This document shows, in pieces, positions 7,617 to 16,749 of a stretch of DNA of 64,000 bases (within the stretch, counting starts at the first letter, position 1; each line of letters starts with the position of its first letter). Below the pieces are notes generated by a model. The model was not told where the DNA came from, made no database searches, and was given only the letters and a program-made list of their open reading frames with translations. This DNA is from Collinsella sp. (GTDB lineage Bacteria > Actinomycetota > Coriobacteriia > Coriobacteriales > Coriobacteriaceae): positions 51,205 to 115,204 of the forward strand of contig JAHYYP010000004.1 of NCBI GenBank assembly GCA_019424905.1, written 5' to 3'. The translations under genes were made by a program, and so were the position numbers.

Positions 7617-9848
7617 CTAGAAGTTGGCGTCGTTGAGCTGGGTGCTCTCGAGTCCGTCGAGTTGCTGTTGCTCGGGCGTATCGGCGACGCTCTCGAGCAG
7701 CTCGGTGGGATCGACGTTCATGCTCTTGCCGGCCTCGTTGCCGTTGACCAGGTCGTCCGAGAAGATGTCGACTTCCATTTCCTCGGCCTCTTCAATCTGA
7801 ACCTCGAGCGGCACCTGGGTGCGCACGAGCTTAACGGCCGGGCGCATGCGGGCAAACAACGGCACGTACTCGATGATGATGGCAGAGTTCTCGAGACCGT
7901 ACCAGCGCGCCGGGCTTCCGCAAGCGCGGCGGACGGCGTACTTGATGGCCATCACGCGGTGGTCATTGCGGTTGATGTCCGTTTCGGGGGCAAGCATCTT
8001 GCGCAGCATGCAAAAACGGAAGTCGCCCACGTTGCCGCGTGTCTCGTAGATGGAGTAGGTGTGATGTTGCGGCGGCAACTCACCCGATGCCATCAGGTCG
8101 CCAACGATCTGGCGCAGGTAGGCGTTGATGCGCTGATTGACCTTAAAGCCCAGGTCCAAGCGTACGCGGAACAGGAAGTCTGTGCCAAAGGTCTCGACGG
8201 AATACTCGTGCGTATAGGGTTCGTCGGTAACGTGCACGTTAATGAACCAATATGCCTTGGCGCGCTTGGGATGCTTATCCAGGATGGAATAGAGCACGTC
8301 GCGGTCGAGTGTGAGCGGGTCGGGGCTGTTGGTGAGAAATACCAGATTGTCGGCGAGCACGGGATAGGTCTCGTCGTTGCGCAGGCGGTTGAGCTGGTCG
8401 ATGTACTTGGAGACGGGCAGCAAAATCGTCTGCGTGCGCTCGATGGCGGTGCCGCGGCGCCACACGTACATAAGGCCAAACAGCAGTGCGGCCAGGAAGA
8501 TCATGACGTAGCCGCCGTCAAAGAACATGGTGAGGCACGAGGCGAAGAAGCACAGCTCAATGGCACCAAAGAGCAGGGCGAAGACGCAGGCACCCAGCCT
8601 GTGCTTGAGGATGCCGGCGATGTAGCTCGTCAAAAGCGTCGTGGTCATGAGCATGGTCACGGTAATGGCGAGGCCGTAGGCGCTCTCCATGCGCTCGGAG
8701 TTTTGGAACAGCAGCACGATGAAGATGCAGCCGACCCACATGATGTTATTGACGAGCGGAATATAGAGCTGGCCCTTGGTGTCGCTGGGGTAGTGGATGC
8801 GCAGATGCGGCATAAGGTTGAGACGCGTTGCCTCGGATACCAGCGAGAACGAGCCGGTGATGAGCGCCTGCGAGGCAATGATGGCCGCCACGGCCGAAAG
8901 CACGATGGCAAAGGGGCGCAGGGGCTCGGGGAGCATCATATAGAACGGGTTGACGATATCCATCGCGAGCAACTGGGGATTGGAATTGTTGGCGAGCAGC
9001 CAAGCGCCCTGACCCAGGTAGTTAAGGATAAGCGCCGCTTTAACAAACGGCCAGGATGCGTAGATGTTGGCCTTGCCCACGTGGCCCATGTCTGAATAGA
9101 GCGCCTCGGCGCCGGTCGTCGACAGGAAGACGAAGCCGAGCACCATGATACCCGAGTGGTTGATGGGCGAGAACAGGAACATGACGCCGCGGATGGGGTT
9201 AAGCGCGCGCAAGATGGACAGGTTGCCGAGCATGTTGAATAGACCGGCGCCTGCCAGGAACAGGAACCACAGCGTCATGAGCGGACCGAACAGCTTGCCG
9301 ATTGACGAGGTGCCAGCACGCTGCATGGCAAACAGGCCACAGATAATGATGATGGTAATAATGATGACGTTAGTTTGCCCGTCACCCAACAGCGCGTGGC
9401 CCCACTCGATGGTGCGCAGACCCTCGATGGCCGTGGTAACCGTGACGGCGGGGGTGAGGATGCCGTCGGCGAGCAGTGCCGCACCGCCGATCATGGCGGG
9501 GAGAATCAGCCACGGTGCCACCTTGCGTACCAGGCTAAACAGGGCGAAGATGCCGCCTTCGTTGTGGTTGTCGGCCTTCATGGCGATTACCACGTACTTG
9601 ACCGTGGTCACGAGCGTCATGGTCCAGATGACGAGCGAAAGCGCGCCCAGGATCATGTCCTCGCTGACGGTACCGATGCCGCCGTTGTTGGCGACGATTG
9701 ATTTCATGGTGTACATGGGGCTCGTGCCGATGTCGCCATAGACGACGCCGAGCGTTACGAGCAGCATGCCAGCGGAGAGGGGGATGGCTCCGTGCCCGCC
9801 TTGACCACGCTGGTCTTGGGGGTTTGCCTCCAGTTTGTTGTGTGCCAC
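7617..9848 (-). CDS. kup: Kup/TrkD-type potassium uptake protein
   Basis: A 743-residue K+:H+ symporter of the KUP/HAK/KT family. The signature GVVYGDIGTSPMYT is near the N-terminus, followed by about 12 membrane segments (for example GGIFALFSLVRK, DGILTPAVTV, and STTGAEALYSDMGHVG). A C-terminal cytoplasmic domain of about 250 residues, ending in an acidic stretch, is longer than in the E. coli protein (622 residues). I prefer the GTG at 9848, which has AAGGGAG six bases upstream, over the ATG at 9866, which has no ribosome site. It stands alone. Confidence 0.93.
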   Translation of the reverse strand: MAHNKLEANPQDQRGQGGHGAIPLSAGMLLVTLGVVYGDIGTSPMYTMKSIVANNGGIGTVSEDMILGALSLVIWTMTLVTTVKYVVIAMKADNHNEGGIFALFSLVRKVAPWLILPAMIGGAALLADGILTPAVTVTTAIEGLRTIEWGHALLGDGQTNVIIITIIIICGLFAMQRAGTSSIGKLFGPLMTLWFLFLAGAGLFNMLGNLSILRALNPIRGVMFLFSPINHSGIMVLGFVFLSTTGAEALYSDMGHVGKANIYASWPFVKAALILNYLGQGAWLLANNSNPQLLAMDIVNPFYMMLPEPLRPFAIVLSAVAAIIASQALITGSFSLVSEATRLNLMPHLRIHYPSDTKGQLYIPLVNNIMWVGCIFIVLLFQNSERMESAYGLAITVTMLMTTTLLTSYIAGILKHRLGACVFALLFGAIELCFFASCLTMFFDGGYVMIFLAALLFGLMYVWRRGTAIERTQTILLPVSKYIDQLNRLRNDETYPVLADNLVFLTNSPDPLTLDRDVLYSILDKHPKRAKAYWFINVHVTDEPYTHEYSVETFGTDFLFRVRLDLGFKVNQRINAYLRQIVGDLMASGELPPQHHTYSIYETRGNVGDFRFCMLRKMLAPETDINRNDHRVMAIKYAVRRACGSPARWYGLENSAIIIEYVPLFARMRPAVKLVRTQVPLEVQIEEAEEMEVDIFSDDLVNGNEAGKSMNVDPTELLESVADTPEQQQLDGLESTQLNDANF

Positions 9849-9948
9849 GTGGACTCCCTTAGACATCCGGTTGTCTGTCTAGGACAGATAATCTTTATGC
9901 CGTCTTTATACATACAAGAGCAGTTTGGCACATCAGGTTATTTTAGAC

Positions 9949-9972
9949 AATAATCCCCAGCTGGGGATTATT
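9949..9972. terminator. Perfect 24-bp palindrome (terminator or operator)
   Basis: The arm AATAATCCCCAG is followed directly by its exact reverse complement. It lies 34 bases past the stop of the EamA gene and about 100 bases upstream of kup, both leftward, so it could end the first transcript or act as an operator for kup. A clear T-run is absent. Confidence 0.5.
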
Positions 9973-10006
9973 TATGTACGTAGGTAGCATTTCAAAACAG
10001 GGGCTT

Positions 10007-10918
10007 TTAAGCACGTGCTGTCTGGGCTATGCCAGCCTTGGCGCTTGCGCGTTTGCCGGCGAGTTCGCAAAAAATCGCGCCGCCGATGATAAGCGCGGCA
10101 CCCATCAGACGGACCGGTGTTATGGCTTCGCCCAAAAGGACGGCGGAGAACACGACCGCCGAAAGCGGCTCGAGGTAGCCGACAACGGCGACGGTCTGCA
10201 CAGGCAGTTTGGCGACGGCGCTAAAGTAGAGCAGGCAACCAATGCCGGTGTTGACGACGCCGAGCATGACAACGGCGCGCCAATCGATGCCAGCGGCAAT
10301 GCTGGGGGAGAGGAACGAGGGAGCGCCCTGCGTGATGAGCGTGAGGACCAGCGCGGTCACAAAGGCGGCACTCACCTGGAGCGTGGAGTTCTCGAGGCCT
10401 TCGATGTGTGGCGCGCCCTTGCTAGCGATGACCATCAGCGCATAGCAAAATGCCGAGGCGATGCCGCAGGCGATACCTGCAATGGGCATATTGCCGCCTA
10501 GACCTTGCGCTGCAATGAGAAAAGCACCGCAAGCAACGGCGATAAAGCCGGCGATTTTGCCGCCGGTCAGCTTTTCGCCAAAGATGAGCGGGGAGAGTGC
10601 CATGACAATGATGGGGCCGCAGTAGTACAGCAGCGAGGATACGCCGACGCCGATCGTCTGGTAGGCGCGGAACAGAAAAATCCAGCTGGCGCCCAGCGCA
10701 GCTCCCGAGAGGAGGAGGGCTGCGGCTTCGCGGGGGCGAGATGGCGCCTGCAACTTATGGCGTTGGGTGATGGCGAGAATGGTGACAAGCGAGAGTGCGC
10801 CCAAAAACGTGCGTAGTAGCACGATATCCGAGCTCGGCAGCGCGATGGCGGCGGCGATGATGCCGTTGGAGCCAAACAATAGCAATGCTGCTAAGTACGT
10901 AAACAGTCCGTTGTTCAT
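10007..10918 (-). CDS. EamA/DMT-family transporter
   Basis: A 303-residue membrane protein with two EamA repeats and ten predicted helices. Typical segments are LFRAYQTIGVGVSSLLYYCGP and NTGIGCLLYFSAVAKLP. Members of the drug/metabolite transporter superfamily mostly export amino acids or other small metabolites. The gene is divergent from the LysR gene at 11037, with only about 120 bases between them, so it is probably the target of that regulator. The substrate is unknown. Confidence 0.87.
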   Translation of the reverse strand: MNNGLFTYLAALLLFGSNGIIAAAIALPSSDIVLLRTFLGALSLVTILAITQRHKLQAPSRPREAAALLLSGAALGASWIFLFRAYQTIGVGVSSLLYYCGPIIVMALSPLIFGEKLTGGKIAGFIAVACGAFLIAAQGLGGNMPIAGIACGIASAFCYALMVIASKGAPHIEGLENSTLQVSAAFVTALVLTLITQGAPSFLSPSIAAGIDWRAVVMLGVVNTGIGCLLYFSAVAKLPVQTVAVVGYLEPLSAVVFSAVLLGEAITPVRLMGAALIIGGAIFCELAGKRASAKAGIAQTARA

Positions 10919-11036
10919 GCGCTTCCGTCCCTTCTATATCCGAGCATGTTCACTATGGGTGAACTGGCTTTAGAAGAAAAGCGAATATAATGCATGGATA
11001 ACATGACAAAAACTCATGCAAAGGTGGAGGGGTGTC

Positions 11037-11894
11037 GTGGAAACGAATATTCAAAAGATGCAGGTGCTGCTCGAGACCGTGCGCGCCGGCAGTTTTACGC
11101 GCGCCGCCGAGCGCCTGAGCTATTCGCAGTCGGGCGTGAGCCGCATGGTGGCCGATCTTGAGGCCGATTGGGGCTTTAAGGTGCTCGACCGCAGTCGCGA
11201 GGGCGTAGTACTTTCTGCCGATGGACGGCAAGTTATGCCTGCGGTTGAGGCGTTATGCGAGGAGTTTGGCCGCCTGCAGCGACGCGTGGATGAGATGCGT
11301 GGGCTCATGCGCGGCAAAATCTGCATCGGTACGTTTTCGAGTGTGGCGACCCACATGCTGCCGCCAGTGATTGCGCGCTTTCGCGCCGATCACCCGGACG
11401 TCGATTATGAGTTGCTGATGGGCGATTACTCAGAGATTGAACAATGGGTGGCTGAGGGTCGTTGCGACCTGGGCTTTATCCCGCGTGAGCCACGAGAAAA
11501 CGGCATGGCATCGCGGTCTTTGGTGCGCGACGAGTTGATGGCGGTAGTGCCGGCAGATTCTTTGCTTGCCACGGCGGGGGTCGTCTCTCTTGCCGATTTG
11601 GCCAACGAGCAGTTTATTCTGCTAGAACGAGGTACCGATGACGAGATTACGCCGCTGTTCCGTCGGGCGGGGCTGACGGTGCGCTCCAAGCTGTCGACCT
11701 GGGATGACTATGCGATTATGGCCATGGTTGAGGACGGCCTGGGCGTGAGCATTCTTCCCGCGCTCATCTTGCGCCGCTGTCAGTTCGATGTTGCCGTGCG
11801 CCCACTCGAGGGACATCCTCATCGGCAGATCAACGCCATATATCGAACGGCCGACGTTTCGCTTGCCACTGCTCGATTCCTTGAATACCTCTAA
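11037..11894 (+). CDS. LysR-family transcriptional regulator
   Basis: A 285-residue LTTR. I choose the GTG at 11037, preceded by GGTGGAGGGGTGTC, over the ATG at 11016. The N-terminal winged helix is clear: MQVLLETVRAGSFTRAAERL, SQSGVSRMVADLE, GFKVLDRSREGVVLSADG. Residues from about 90 to 285 form the effector-binding domain (GKICIGTFSSVATHMLPPVI, GLGVSILPALIL). It lies divergent from an EamA transporter, which suggests control of that exporter. The inducer is unknown. Confidence 0.9.
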   Translation: METNIQKMQVLLETVRAGSFTRAAERLSYSQSGVSRMVADLEADWGFKVLDRSREGVVLSADGRQVMPAVEALCEEFGRLQRRVDEMRGLMRGKICIGTFSSVATHMLPPVIARFRADHPDVDYELLMGDYSEIEQWVAEGRCDLGFIPREPRENGMASRSLVRDELMAVVPADSLLATAGVVSLADLANEQFILLERGTDDEITPLFRRAGLTVRSKLSTWDDYAIMAMVEDGLGVSILPALILRRCQFDVAVRPLEGHPHRQINAIYRTADVSLATARFLEYL

Positions 11895-11956
11895 ACGCGT
11901 GCATGTCATTGTCCGCTTTGGGCAAATCTCGGAGTTCGGTACGTTTTCTTATGAAA

Positions 11957-12037
11957 TTGAACTTTCGAATGAGGCGCGGCGCTATACTGCTTGCTAAATT
12001 GAACCCCGGTTCAATTCGTGTTCTATAAATTGAACTT
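11957..12037 (+). promoter_or_regulatory. Promoter and TTGAAC operator of the HTH-aminotransferase gene
   Basis: A -10 box TATACT is at 11983-11988. AATTGAACCCCGGTTCAATT at 11997-12016 is a palindrome with 9-bp arms and a 2-bp centre, placed at the likely transcription start. Half-sites ATTGAACTTT occur upstream (11956) and downstream (12029). One protein binding all three would block transcription; the HTH encoded by the downstream gene is the natural candidate. Confidence 0.65.
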
Positions 12038-12056
12038 TGCCAGCAAGGAGGTTCCT

Positions 12057-13577
12057 GTGGCCCAAGAGACGTTTAGCGATCGCCTGCGACAGGCTATGTC
12101 CGATTGCGGCGTTCGCCAGTCGAACGTGATCCGCGCATCGGAGATGCTCGGCAAAAAACTCGGCAAGAGTCAGATGAGCCAATATGTGAGCGGCAAGACG
12201 ATCCCGCGACGCGATGTGGCCGAGCTGCTCGCCCGTATTTTGGAGGTCGATGTTACCTGGCTGCTTGCCGGCGACGCCGATCAAAGCGAGGCATCATCAC
12301 CCCGCAACGATTCCAAGCCCGAACCCCATCCCTCAGCTCAAATTGCAAGGAGCACCACCATGCGTACTTTTTCTAAATCCACCAAGCTCGATAACGTCCT
12401 GTATGACGTGCGCGGTCCCGTCGTCGACGAGGCTGCCCGTATGGAGGACGAGGGCGAGCGCATCCTCAAGCTCAATATCGGCAACCCGGCGCCCTTCGGT
12501 TTCCGCACGCCCGATGAGGTCATCAAGGACATGCGCCAGCAGCTGCCCGACTGCGAAGGCTATTCCAACTCGCGTGGCCTGTTCTCCGCGCGCAAGGCGA
12601 TCATGCAGTATTCGCAGATCAAGGGCCTGCCCAACGTTCAGATGGAGCATATCTACACGGGCAACGGCGTGTCCGAACTCATTCAGCTTTCGATGAACGC
12701 GCTGCTCGACAATGGTGACGAGATTCTGATCCCCAGCCCCGATTATCCGCTCTGGACGGCGTGCGCAACCCTTGCCGGCGGTCATCCCGTGCACTATCTA
12801 TGCGACGAGCAGGCGGATTGGTATCCCGACCTGGAGGATATGGAGTCCAAGATCACGAGCGCGACCAAGGCCCTCGTCATCATCAACCCCAACAACCCCA
12901 CGGGTTCTGTCTATCCGCGCGAGGTGCTCGAGGGCATCGTCGAGGTTGCGCGCAGGCATCAGCTGATGATCTTTGCCGATGAGATCTACGACCGTCTGTG
13001 CATGGACGGCTACGAGCACGTCTCGATTGCCTCGCTCGCTCCCGATCTGCCCTGCATTACGTTTAGCGGCCTGTCCAAGTCGCATATGATCGCGGGCTAT
13101 CGCATTGGCTGGATGGTGCTTTCGGGCAACCAGCGCTGCATGAGCGACTTCATCATGGGCGTCAACATGCTCTCTAACATGCGTCTGTGCTCCAACGTGC
13201 CGGCCCAGTCGATCGTCCAGACGGCGCTCGGCGGCCATCAGTCGGTCAACGACTACATCCGCCCCGGCGGTCGCGTCTACGAGCAGCGCAACTTTGTGTA
13301 TGAGGCGCTCAGCAAGATCGACGGCATCTCGGTGGTCAAGCCGCGCGCGGCGTTCTACATCTTCCCCAAGATGGATGTTAAGAAGTTCAACATCACCGAT
13401 GACGAGCAGTTTGCCCTCGATCTGCTGCACGAGAAGAAGATCCTCATCACGCGCGGCGGCGGCTTTAACTGGGCCGAGCCCGACCACTTCCGCATCGTGT
13501 ACCTGCCGCGCATGGAAGTGCTCAAAGAGTCGCTCGAAGACCTCGCCGACTTCTTCGATCACTACCGTCAGAACTAG
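12057..13577 (+). CDS. HTH (XRE-like) domain fused to AlaT-type aminotransferase
   Basis: A 506-residue fusion starting at GTG after AAGGAGGTTCCT. Residues 1 to about 75 form a lambda-repressor-like HTH (FSDRLRQAMSDCG, SQMSQYVSGKTIPRRDVAELLARIL). A linker of about 25 residues leads to a complete class I/II PLP aminotransferase, closest to the alanine aminotransferase AlaT type (FSKSTKLDNVLYDVRGPV, NPNNPTG, DEIYDR, FSGLSKS with PLP lysine 341). An in-frame ATG at 12360 has its own Shine-Dalgarno sequence AAGGAGCACCACC and would give a 405-residue enzyme beginning where ordinary AlaT begins. Two products, a DNA-binding fusion and a free enzyme, are therefore possible. The aminotransferase would make alanine from pyruvate and glutamate. 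Confidence 0.88.
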   Translation: MAQETFSDRLRQAMSDCGVRQSNVIRASEMLGKKLGKSQMSQYVSGKTIPRRDVAELLARILEVDVTWLLAGDADQSEASSPRNDSKPEPHPSAQIARSTTMRTFSKSTKLDNVLYDVRGPVVDEAARMEDEGERILKLNIGNPAPFGFRTPDEVIKDMRQQLPDCEGYSNSRGLFSARKAIMQYSQIKGLPNVQMEHIYTGNGVSELIQLSMNALLDNGDEILIPSPDYPLWTACATLAGGHPVHYLCDEQADWYPDLEDMESKITSATKALVIINPNNPTGSVYPREVLEGIVEVARRHQLMIFADEIYDRLCMDGYEHVSIASLAPDLPCITFSGLSKSHMIAGYRIGWMVLSGNQRCMSDFIMGVNMLSNMRLCSNVPAQSIVQTALGGHQSVNDYIRPGGRVYEQRNFVYEALSKIDGISVVKPRAAFYIFPKMDVKKFNITDDEQFALDLLHEKKILITRGGGFNWAEPDHFRIVYLPRMEVLKESLEDLADFFDHYRQN

Positions 13578-13601
13578 TGGGATAGAAGCTCCGCACTATG
13601 A

Positions 13602-13640
13602 AAAGCTCCCTGCAGTTGCTTGGCTGCGGGGGGCTTTCTT
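13602..13640 (+). terminator. Terminator after HTH-aminotransferase gene
   Basis: AAAGCTCCCTGCAG and CTGCGGGGGGCTTT form a hairpin ending in CTTTCTT, 24 bases after the stop. Confidence 0.7.
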
Positions 13641-13652
13641 GAATCGGCGGAA

Positions 13653-14063
13653 CTAAATAACGATTCCGTTGCAGTGGTCGATTTCGTGCTGGATGATCTC
13701 GGCGGTGTAGCCCGAGAAGTTTTTGATGCGGTGGACGAAGTTCTCGTCCAAATACTCAACCTTAATGCGGCGATAGCGGGTGCAGGGACGCTCGCCGATC
13801 AGCGAGAGGCATCCTTCGCTCGTCTGATAGGCATTGACCTGCTCAAGAATTTGAGGGTTGTACATCAGCAGCGCCCTATTGCCGTCCTTTACGCAGATGA
13901 TGCGTTTGCGTACGCCGATCATGTTGGCGGCGAGCCCCACGCACTCATGCTCATGTTCGTGGAGCGTATCCAGGAGGTCCTGCCCGGTCGCGGCATCGTC
14001 GGGTCCCGCGTCTTCGGAAGACAGGCGCAAAAAGAACTCGGATTTCATGATGGGCTTAATCAT
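13653..14063 (-). CDS. def: Peptide deformylase (short form)
   Basis: A 136-residue peptide deformylase of the short type common in gut Firmicutes and Coriobacteria. The start MIKPIMKSEFFL follows GAGGAGCCCGCC. Motif 2 is EGCLS (metal Cys85) and motif 3 is QHEIDH (His126, Glu127, His130), both intact. Motif 1 is GLAANMIG: the usual Gln is Met48, a change I recall as normal for this subfamily. It would deformylate new proteins in the cytoplasm. The frame is open further upstream, but no ribosome site supports that. The other deformylase-like gene, at 5909-6328, shows the opposite pattern of losses. Confidence 0.85.
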   Translation of the reverse strand: MIKPIMKSEFFLRLSSEDAGPDDAATGQDLLDTLHEHEHECVGLAANMIGVRKRIICVKDGNRALLMYNPQILEQVNAYQTSEGCLSLIGERPCTRYRRIKVEYLDENFVHRIKNFSGYTAEIIQHEIDHCNGIVI

Positions 14064-14267
14064 GGCGGGCTCCTCATGTCTCATGCTTTCGTGGACTTTT
14101 AATAATAGCGCGGAAGGAAAGCTGTGCGTCCGCGTTACAATCTTTCGATGTTGGACCATGTTGCCAGACTCGTCGTGTACGGCGTCTGGCGTAAGTCTAG
14201 GGCTCATTTTCGCCCTGGACTGTTCCTCTGGGGCGATGCGACTGTCGTTCCAAGAGGAAGGAAATGC

Positions 14268-15683
14268 ATGGGGAGCAAATCTCAGCAACAAGTTCAAGCA
14301 CCGCCATCGGCCACTGCGGCAATTCTCGTCGTAATGTATATTGCAGCCTTTGTTGCCGCGTTTAACGAGAACATCATTAACGTGGCGTTGCACGACATTA
14401 TGGCGGCCTTTTCGGTGAGTGCCACCACGGCGCAGTGGCTCGTTTCGGGCTACATGATCGTGACGTCGATCTTTACGGCCATCATGGCCTTCCTGTCCGG
14501 CCGTTTCTCGACGCGCAAGCTGCTGTTTTTCGCATGCGGATGCATGGTCGCCGGCGAAGTTCTGTGCCTGGTCGCTCCGTCGTTTGGCGTTTTGCTGTCA
14601 AGTCGTATTTTGCAGGCTGCGGGATCGGGCATCTTGTTCCCGCTCATGATGAACGTGGTGCTGTCTTGCGCTCCGCGCGAGAAGCTCGGCCTGTATCTGA
14701 GCTTGGTCGGTGCCTGCATTACGTTGGGGCCGGCGTTTGGACCCGTGATCAGTGGTCTTATGTGCACGTTGTTTGGCTGGAGGGCGGTGTTCGTAGTGCC
14801 GCTGGTGGGCGGCATTGTGGTCGCTGCGGCGGGCGTAAAGCATGTCCAGAATGTCGGAGAGCGCTCGAATACCACGCTTGATATTCTGTCGGTTGTTTTG
14901 CTCGCGGCCGGCATTACGGCATTTGTGTATTCCGTAGGCGAGTTCTCGACCAATCTGATTGCCGGTATCGTGGCACTTTTCGCCGCCATTGTGCTGCTCG
15001 GCCTGTTTGCGGCCCGTCAGCTCAAGCTCGAACATCCGGTGCTTAACGTGCGTCCCATGGCGAGCGTTCGCTTTTGGCCTGCGTGCCTGCTTGTGGTGGT
15101 GTCGATGATGACGACGTTCTCGATGAGCGTTTTGTTGCCGCTCTATTTTGAGGGCGCATACGGCATGACCGCCCTTGTTGCGGGCTTGCTCATTTTGCCG
15201 GCGATTGCCTGCAACGCCGTGACCTCGATTGTGGGCGGACGCGTGATGGACGCCCGTGGCGCATGGCCGCTGCTGCCGGTCGGCTTTGCCCTGATTGCCG
15301 TGGGACAGACTGCCATCTCGATGACGGCGGCAAGCATGAACATCGGCGTCGTCGTGGCGCTGACCGTTGTGGTGTATGCCGGAGTCGGTTTGGTGCTGAG
15401 TCCCTCGCAAACGGCCGGCTTGGAGACGCTGCCTGCCGCTGAGCATCCTCACGGAACGGCATTGCTTAACACGTGGAACATGATTGCCGCATCGTTTGGC
15501 CCGTCGCTGTTTATCGGTCTGCTCTCGAGTTCTGCGGCGACTGCCGGCGCCGCTGGCGTTGCGACGGACGTTGACCAGGCGATTGGATTTGCAGCTGCCG
15601 TGCGTGTGGCGGCTGTAATTGCCGTGGTCGGGTTCGTGACGTCGCTGGTGTACGCTCGTCGCGAGTCGCACATGTCGCATTAA
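14268..15683 (+). CDS. MFS transporter, DHA2/EmrB-QacA type
   Basis: A 471-residue major facilitator. The start follows AGAGGAAGGAAATGC. The N-terminal block FNENIINVALHDIMAAF and SATTAQWLVSGYM match the DHA2 drug:H+ antiporter motif D, and GRILQAAGSG-like SSRILQAAGSGILFPLM matches motif C of the family. Fourteen helices are expected from length. It probably exports toxic compounds or a metabolite through the membrane. It has no partner membrane-fusion protein and no linked regulator. Confidence 0.88.
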   Translation: MGSKSQQQVQAPPSATAAILVVMYIAAFVAAFNENIINVALHDIMAAFSVSATTAQWLVSGYMIVTSIFTAIMAFLSGRFSTRKLLFFACGCMVAGEVLCLVAPSFGVLLSSRILQAAGSGILFPLMMNVVLSCAPREKLGLYLSLVGACITLGPAFGPVISGLMCTLFGWRAVFVVPLVGGIVVAAAGVKHVQNVGERSNTTLDILSVVLLAAGITAFVYSVGEFSTNLIAGIVALFAAIVLLGLFAARQLKLEHPVLNVRPMASVRFWPACLLVVVSMMTTFSMSVLLPLYFEGAYGMTALVAGLLILPAIACNAVTSIVGGRVMDARGAWPLLPVGFALIAVGQTAISMTAASMNIGVVVALTVVVYAGVGLVLSPSQTAGLETLPAAEHPHGTALLNTWNMIAASFGPSLFIGLLSSSAATAGAAGVATDVDQAIGFAAAVRVAAVIAVVGFVTSLVYARRESHMSH

Positions 15684-15835
15684 TGTGTGCACATAGATTC
15701 TGCAGCTAGATTGGATGGCGACACCATAAACTAATGGACGTTTTGCCGAGAGGCATGAATGTTTAAAGCGCAAAGAGTGCGCGACGGGCCCCGCGAATGG
15801 GGCGATGATGCCCGAGAGGGCCAAGAAGGAGTCTC

Positions 15836-16747
15836 ATGTCCGAGAACGAAGAGATCATGAACGAGACCGAGAACGAGACCATGGCTGCCGAGGTCGAGGC
15901 AGTCGAGACCGTGGAGACCGAAGCTGCCGAGGTTGAGGCTGCTGACGAGGTTTCCGCCGAGGAGGAGGCCGAGGTTGTCGAGGCCGCCGCTGATTACGAT
16001 GACGAAGAGCTGATGGACAAGATGCAGAAGGCCGCCCGCCTGCTGCGTAGCCGTCGCTTTGCTATTTCCAAGGAGGAGGAGGCCAAGGCCGAGCGCATGG
16101 CGAACATCGAGCGCGCCATCAAGCTCCTTGACCTCAAGCCCAAGATGGAGCAGAAGGAAATGTCCGACCTGCTGGGCATGCGCCTTCGTGAGCTCGATGG
16201 TCTGATGGCCGAGGCCGAGGCTGCCGATCTGGTCGGCCGCATCGACGACGCCGAGGGCGATATGCGCAAGATCGTCGTCTTCGCTGCCGAGGATGCCGCT
16301 GAGGGTCTGGTCGAGCTTGCCAACAAGAAGGAGAAGCTCCTGCCCGAGCTTTCTTACGAGGAGGCCACCGAGCTGATGGCCGCTCTCGATAAGGTTATCG
16401 CTCCGCTCGTCGCCATGGGCCTGGACGAGGACCGCGGTCCTCGCGGCGGCCGTGACGATCGCGGTGGCCGTGGCGGCGACCGCGGCGGTCGCGGCGGCTT
16501 TGGTGATCGCGGTGGCCGTGGCGGCGGCCGTGGCGGTCGCGGTGGCGATCGCGGCGGCCGCGGCGGCTTTGGTGACCGTGGCGGCGACCGCGGCGGTCGA
16601 GGCGGCTTTGGCGGCAACCGTGGTGGCTATGGCGACCGCGGCGGCAACCGTGGTGGCTTTAGCGGCAACCGTGGTAACGACCGCGGCGGTCGCGGTGGCG
16701 ATCGTGGCGGCCGCAATGGCGGCGGCTTCCGCGGCAACCGTTTCTAA
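15836..16747 (+). CDS. Acidic/winged-helix-like protein with C-terminal RGG repeats
   Basis: A 303-residue protein in three parts, started at ATG after AAGAAGGAGTCTC. Residues 1-60 are very acidic (Glu and Asp rich). Residues 65-200 are mostly helical, including a segment (ERAIKLLDLKPKMEQKEMSD, LLGMRLRELDGLMAEAEAA) that looks like a MarR-type winged helix. The last 100 residues consist of about twenty RGG motifs with Asp, Phe and Asn between them. RGG tails bind RNA and can drive phase separation in eukaryotes, and occur in some bacterial RNA helicases and RNA-binding proteins. Function is unknown; an RNA- or nucleoid-associated role is inferred. Codon use in the repeat is strictly GGC/CGC/CGT/GGT. 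Confidence 0.8.
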   Translation: MSENEEIMNETENETMAAEVEAVETVETEAAEVEAADEVSAEEEAEVVEAAADYDDEELMDKMQKAARLLRSRRFAISKEEEAKAERMANIERAIKLLDLKPKMEQKEMSDLLGMRLRELDGLMAEAEAADLVGRIDDAEGDMRKIVVFAAEDAAEGLVELANKKEKLLPELSYEEATELMAALDKVIAPLVAMGLDEDRGPRGGRDDRGGRGGDRGGRGGFGDRGGRGGGRGGRGGDRGGRGGFGDRGGDRGGRGGFGGNRGGYGDRGGNRGGFSGNRGNDRGGRGGDRGGRNGGGFRGNRF

Positions 16748-16749
16748 TT

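Noticed and set aside
7608..9095. 495-codon frame opposite kup
   Set aside because: Antisense shadow; the residue composition is that of reversed GC-rich codons and kup is clearly conserved.
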